Below are positions 60,426 to 64,000 of a stretch of DNA of 64,000 nt, piece after piece. Origin of the DNA: Rhizomys pruinosus (Eukaryota; Chordata; Mammalia; Rodentia; Spalacidae). The stretch is from the NCBI GenBank assembly GCA_009823505.1, contig VZQC01006876.1, positions 4,568,053-4,632,052 of the forward strand, in the 5' to 3' direction. The notes under the pieces were generated by a model that saw only the letters and a program-made list of their open reading frames with translations, searched no databases and was not told where the DNA came from. Both the position numbers and the translations under genes were made by a program. Each line of letters begins with the position of its first letter. The first letter of the stretch is position 1.

Positions 60426-60799
60426 TTAAAACTGTTATTTGGAAAATGTCATTCAAAAGCCTCTACTTGGGAGGCTGTGACAGGAAAACACTGAGATCCA
60501 GGCTATTTTGGTTTATGAAACTAAACTGTGTCTAAAAGATTATCATTCTAAATAATTCAGCAGTATATTGATATTTCAAAAATGAAATTGGATAAGTAAT
60601 ATAATGAAAAGGTTAGTAAATCATTTTGATTCAAAATTATGTTAAATAGTAATAATAATTGACCCCAAATTGAAGATCCAAAAATAGGTGTCAAAGAAGG
60701 CCAAACTGGTGAGGAAAATGATAACAAGGATATAGTCATTGCTTCATATCTATTTAGATACACTCAGCAGCTATTACCTAGTTAAGAAGTAAAGATCCC

Positions 60800-60955
60800 A
60801 AGAAAGATGGGAGAAATTTCACCAAGTCCTAGCTCAAGATAAACAGCTGAGGCAATCAATGCAGGGAGCAGCTACTTGAGAGGTTATCTAATGCCAAGTG
60901 GCTTGCACAGGTACACAGGTGCACCACTGAATGGACTCAGGGCATTGTACATACA

Positions 60956-60986
<31 letters not shown>

Positions 60987-61165
60987 GTGTGTGTGTGTAA
61001 CGTATATGTAACAAGAACAAAGAAGGGGGCAAGAAATTAAGAGGGAGTTGAGGAACTTGTGAGGACTTGGTGGGGGACTGGGAGGGTTGGAAATAGAAAG
61101 ACATTACTCAGGTATGAAATTCTCATAAATGTTAAAATAAAAAATATATAATAAAAGGTCAAATA
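60800..61165 (+). repeat. L1-3'-end-like module with (ACAT)n
   Basis: 'cactgaatggactcagggca', an (ACAT)n tract at 60947-60983, then 'ttaagagggagttgaggaac' and a 'gaaattctcataaatgttaa' A-rich end. Diverged copy. Confidence 0.5.
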
Positions 61166-61189
61166 GCATCAGCTAAATAGGACATTGTC

Positions 61190-61330
61190 CTAGTTAACAT
61201 TCACTGTTGACTTGACTTAGCCTGGATTCACCTGGGGAAAAAAAAAAGAAACTAAGATCTAAACACATAATTCCATAACTGGGAGGATGAGAGGATATTA
61301 GTGCTGGACTCTCCCTCATACATAATTAAC
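61190..61330 (+). mobile_element. URR1-like 5' fragment
   Basis: 'cactgttgacttgacttagc' then 'ggattcacctgggga' resemble the 5' end of the rodent hAT-type element at 10262 (gtgtcaacttgacacacc). Short and diverged. Confidence 0.4.
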
Positions 61331-61334
61331 AGCT

Positions 61335-61750
61335 TTTAAAACCAAAGAGTAGACCTGCAGGGATCCAATAATAGGTCTGAAGAATGGGACCAGGGTAATG
61401 TCTCTGGCCCTAAGAGACACCCTTAACTACCTGAAGGATCATAATTGATAACTAAACCTTGTTAGATTGCTGACCATAAGACCTCTTATGAGAAAGAACA
61501 CTGACATGCCATTGTCTCCTTTTATGAAGGTTACAGTAGTCAAGCTTACCAATGAGTGGACAACACAAAGGCCCTCAGGAAAGCTATATGTTCCGGGGAC
61601 TTCAGAAATAGTTTATACTTGTCAAAATGGCCATTGTTCACACTCCTGCTTGAGACTTTGCTTTCTCTGCCCTAAAGTAAACTCCACCTGTCTTCTACAC
61701 TACATTCTGTGTCTGGTCTCAATTCTTCAAGATCTTAGCACTAGGAAATA
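61335..61750 (+). mobile_element. Possible LTR fragment
   Basis: The right end has a U5-like layout ('cttgagactttgctttctct', then 'attctgtgtctggtctcaat') typical of gammaretrovirus-type LTRs. No ends or duplication could be fixed. The open frame 61467-61751 inside it shows no domain. Confidence 0.3.
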
Positions 61751-61904
61751 GAGAAGAAGAGTTCAGACCTACCAAGATTGTGGCTACAACATAAGACCAT
61801 AAATGATATTTTTTTAATGTTCAAAGTACAGCGAAAACCATTGGTTATTTAGGAAAGAAAATACTTGATCTCAGTAGTAAAGAACAAACGGAAGAGCCGG
61901 TAAG

Positions 61905-62232
61905 CAAGCAATATAGTCTGGAAACTCATTTGATCAACTTGATTGAACATACAAGCCCCCCCCCCCCTTGCTGGATGGTGGGACCCATGGGCTGTGTGGG
62001 TTTGGGCACAACTGCTTGCAAATTGGTTTTACATGAAGGATGCTTGTACTCATAAATTATCACTTATTGTTAAAAAATGAAAAAATAACTGAGAGAAAAA
62101 TGCAGGACAGTTATGCAAGAATGCATGATCTGGGATGGGGTGGGGTGGGGGGAAGGGAAAGGGAAATATGCCTGAAGTGAATTGGAAAATGATGTATGAA
62201 ATACACAAAGCATCAATAAAAAAAAATAACAA
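61905..62232 (+). mobile_element. HAL1-tail element
   Basis: Collinear with 32560-32866 and 43320-43620: 'actcatttgatcaacttgat', a C11 run, 'gtgggtttgggcacaactgc', 'ggatgcttgtactcataaat', 'aatgcaggacagttatgca', a G-rich run and a terminal 'gcatcaataaaaaaaaat'. 5'-truncated. Confidence 0.82.
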
Positions 62233-62324
62233 ACGACAACCTATGAGATAGTGGAAGATAAACTACATCTGTTACCATGTTTATTAGTTAATGTGTCATA
62301 CAATAAAACCTATTGAAACTGAAT

Positions 62325-62525
62325 GGGGACTGGAGTAACAGCTCAGCTTTTAGGAGAGTGCACTGCTCTTATGAGGACCCGAGTTCCCTTCCCAGCATGC
62401 AGATCAGGTGACTCCCAGCTGCCTGTCACTCCACAGAACTTCGAAGTCCTTCTGGTCTCCTCGGGCACCTGCACTTATGCACCTACACACACAAATATTT
62501 AAAAATAAAAATTAAAATCTTTTAA
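62325..62525 (+). repeat. B3-type SINE, diverged
   Basis: 'ggggactggagtaacagctc', 'gaggacccgagttcccttcc', 'cactccacagaacttcgaag', tail of AAAAT. Confidence 0.65.
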
Positions 62526-62828
62526 ATTGAAACAGTGTGTCAAAGAAAATAATTAGGAAAAGTGTACTCATGTACAGATATACAGACAAATACCCATAAG
62601 ATAAAAACAACCAAAGCCTTTTAATGTGCTTAATTTAAGATCATGACTTGCTAAGGATGTTTTGCTTTCAGGCGCTTAAACATTAGGTGGAATCAAGATG
62701 ATCTCTGGTTCTGAAGCCCCCAATATAGGGTCCATTAAAATTAGGAAATTCCAGGTTATTGTTTAGTAACTCTGTAAATTTTTGTTAGTCACTAGCTTTG
62801 ATACTTTCCTATTTCTGTTTATTTATCT
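62526..62828. other. Unassigned stretch, no gene seen
   Basis: No exon or repeat recognised. It ends at the poly-T tract of the following retrocopy. Confidence 0.4.
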
Positions 62829-63187
62829 TTTTTTTTTTTTTAGAACAACTCAGCAAAATAAAAATCTGATTTATTGTTGGACATTATTTCACACATACAT
62901 CAAACAGGCCAAAAAAAACCACGTTTTATCTTTGGCCTTTTTAACCATCTCATATAAACCAACTACTTATAGTACAGATAGGTACATACACAAAAAAAGT
63001 TACTGGAATGCTCGGAATAAGATTGTTTCTTTTGTTGTTGTTGTTTTTGCTTTTTTTACAAGGTTTTTTTTTTTCTCCTTTGAGATTATAATGAACATGG
63101 TCACACCACAAGTAAAGTCAGAAGTAGGACAGAGAACGCTCCAAAGGCTGGTTCGGTCACCTGTTATCATTAAAAATGGCTGACCCC
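62829..63187 (-). pseudogene. Inverted mRNA 3'UTR retrocopy (parent gene not named)
   Basis: On the minus strand this reads as a 3'UTR ending in 'caataaatcagatttttatt' (AATAAA signal), 'ttgctgagttgttcta' and then poly-A (plus-strand T14 at 62829-62842). Upstream lie T-rich and CAA-rich runs and a 'gatggttaaaaaggccaaag' block. Such composition, with a proper signal and tail, points to a cellular mRNA 3' end. I have a sense of having seen this UTR in a housekeeping RNA-binding or signalling gene but cannot name it. The right edge abuts L1 sequence directly. Confidence 0.6.
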
Positions 63188-64000
63188 TGCATCCTTTCAT
63201 GTTTAAAGTCCTGGAGGGAATTGGTCTGAAGGGATCATTCCTCAATGTAATCAAAGCCATATACAGGAAACCCACAGCCAATATCATCCTAAATGGGGAA
63301 ATGACAGAAGCATTCCCCTTAAAGGCAGGAACTCGGCAAGGCTGCCCCCTGTCACCACTCCTTTTCAATATAGTGCTGGAAACCCTTGCCAGGGCAATAA
63401 GGCAAGAAAAGGAAATTAAAGGAGTTCTAATTGGAAAAGAGGAAGTCAAGCTATCCCTGTTTGCTGATGATATGATTGTCTACCTAAGGGATGCTAAGAA
63501 CTCCACCAGAAAACTCCTAGAAACGATTAAGAGCTTTGGTAAAGTGGCAGGATACAAAATAAACCTAGAAAAATCAGTAGCCTTTCTGTACACCAACAAC
63601 AAGCAATTGAAGAAGGACTACAAGGAGACCTTCCCACTCACAATAGCCTCAAAAACAATAAAATACCTAGGAACAAACCTAACCAAAGACACCAAGGATC
63701 TCTACAACAAAAATTTTAAACCCCTGAAAAAGGAAATTGAGGAAGACATCAGAAGATGGACAAACCTCCCATGCTCATGGATTGGGAAAATAAATATAGT
63801 AAAAATGTCCATCCTACCCAAACTAGTGTACAGATTTAATGCAATCCCAATCAAAATCCCCAAGAGTTTCTTCACAGGCTTGGAAAAAAAAATCCTCAAT
63901 TTCATTTGGAAAAACAAAAGACCCCGAATAGCCAAAGCAACCCTGAGTGAAAAGAGCAATACAGGGGGGATCGCTATACCAGACATCAAACTATACTACA
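63188..64000 (+). mobile_element. L1 ORF2 segment, 5'-truncated, continuing past the window
   Basis: L1 homology begins at 'gcatcctttcatg' and continues collinearly with 52290-53080 to the window edge. It is the least diverged L1 here, and its 3' end lies outside. Its left edge joins an inverted mRNA 3'UTR. Confidence 0.92.
63199..64000 (+). CDS. L1 ORF2 reverse-transcriptase fragment, open to window edge
   Basis: A frame from ATG 63199 runs 267 codons without a stop to the end of the window. It contains the RT fingers/palm landmarks in order: [41 protein letters not shown], the catalytic [11 protein letters not shown] at 63460-63492, [28 protein letters not shown] and [15 protein letters not shown]. 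The endonuclease domain and the N-terminal part of RT are missing, so even if the rest is intact the product would not be an active L1. It is not flagged by a start-to-stop search because no stop falls in the window. ATG 63199 is an internal Met, not a real start. Confidence 0.8.
   Translation, partial: MFKVLEGIGLKGSFLNVIKAIYRKPTANIILNGEMTEAFPLKAGTRQGCPLSPLLFNIVLETLARAIRQEKEIKGVLIGKEEVKLSLFADDMIVYLRDAKNSTRKLLETIKSFGKVAGYKINLEKSVAFLYTNNKQLKKDYKETFPLTIASKTIKYLGTNLTKDTKDLYNKNFKPLKKEIEEDIRRWTNLPCSWIGKINIVKMSILPKLVYRFNAIPIKIPKSFFTGLEKKILNFIWKNKRPRIAKATLSEKSNTGGIAIPDIKLYY

Noticed and set aside
62782..63183. 133-codon plus-strand open frame
   Set aside because: It lies antisense to an inverted mRNA 3'UTR with poly-A and T-rich runs, and is low complexity.

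Overview
The window is rodent genomic DNA, almost certainly from a muroid (mouse, hamster, vole or mole-rat superfamily). It carries 7SL-derived B1, tRNA-derived B2/B3-type and composite B4-type SINEs, and rodent-type L1 elements dominate it. The youngest B2 copies share a short internal duplication that I do not recognise from house mouse, so I suggest a muroid other than Mus and do not name a species. I find no exon of a functional host protein gene. Everything with recognisable coding capacity is a retrotransposon remnant or a processed pseudogene.

Layout. 1-14.8 kb is mostly unassigned AT-rich sequence with scattered old repeats: L1 fragments, an L1-3'-end-like module in both orientations, B4-like SINEs and two hAT-type nonautonomous DNA elements. 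14.8-16.4 kb is a SINE cluster followed by an exact match to the CTCF core motif. 16.86-21.14 kb is a minus-strand L1 with all its parts (3'UTR, decayed ORF2, ORF1, GC-rich 5'UTR) but with the catalytic reverse-transcriptase core deleted. Its ORF1 carries an 11-residue (33 bp) tandem repeat. 22.0-29.3 kb is a nested stack. A HAL1-like (ORF1-only, L1-derived) element appears split by an L1 that inserted with a 5' inversion, and a further truncated L1 3' end follows.

30-33 kb holds an older L1 5' fragment, about 1 kb I cannot assign, and a 127-bp tandem duplication whose second unit was hit by a HAL1-tail retroelement. 33.36-35.63 kb is a nearly full-length processed pseudogene of the KRAB/C2H2 zinc-finger gene ZNF7 (Zfp7) on the minus strand, flanked by a perfect 14-bp target-site duplication. 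36-51 kb is unassigned sequence peppered with B1, B2/B3 and B4 SINEs, microsatellites and one HAL1-tail element with two tails in series. 51.4-54.3 kb is a plus-strand 5'-truncated L1 containing a nested minus-strand HAL1-tail insertion. 56-62.5 kb contains a B4 SINE, a probable solo LTR, hAT-type elements and more HAL1 tails. The last 800 bp is the most intact L1 ORF2 segment here, open to the window edge, joined head-to-head to an inverted mRNA 3'UTR with its own poly-A tract.

Nothing here looks like a new enzymatic or defence system. The most interesting material is retrotransposition mechanics: a HAL1-like family with at least seven tails in 64 kb, a two-tailed copy, two 5' inversions, a candidate L1/mRNA chimera, a lineage-marking B2 duplication and a hendecad repeat in L1 ORF1. 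A pre-miRNA-like hairpin and the CTCF motif are separate leads.
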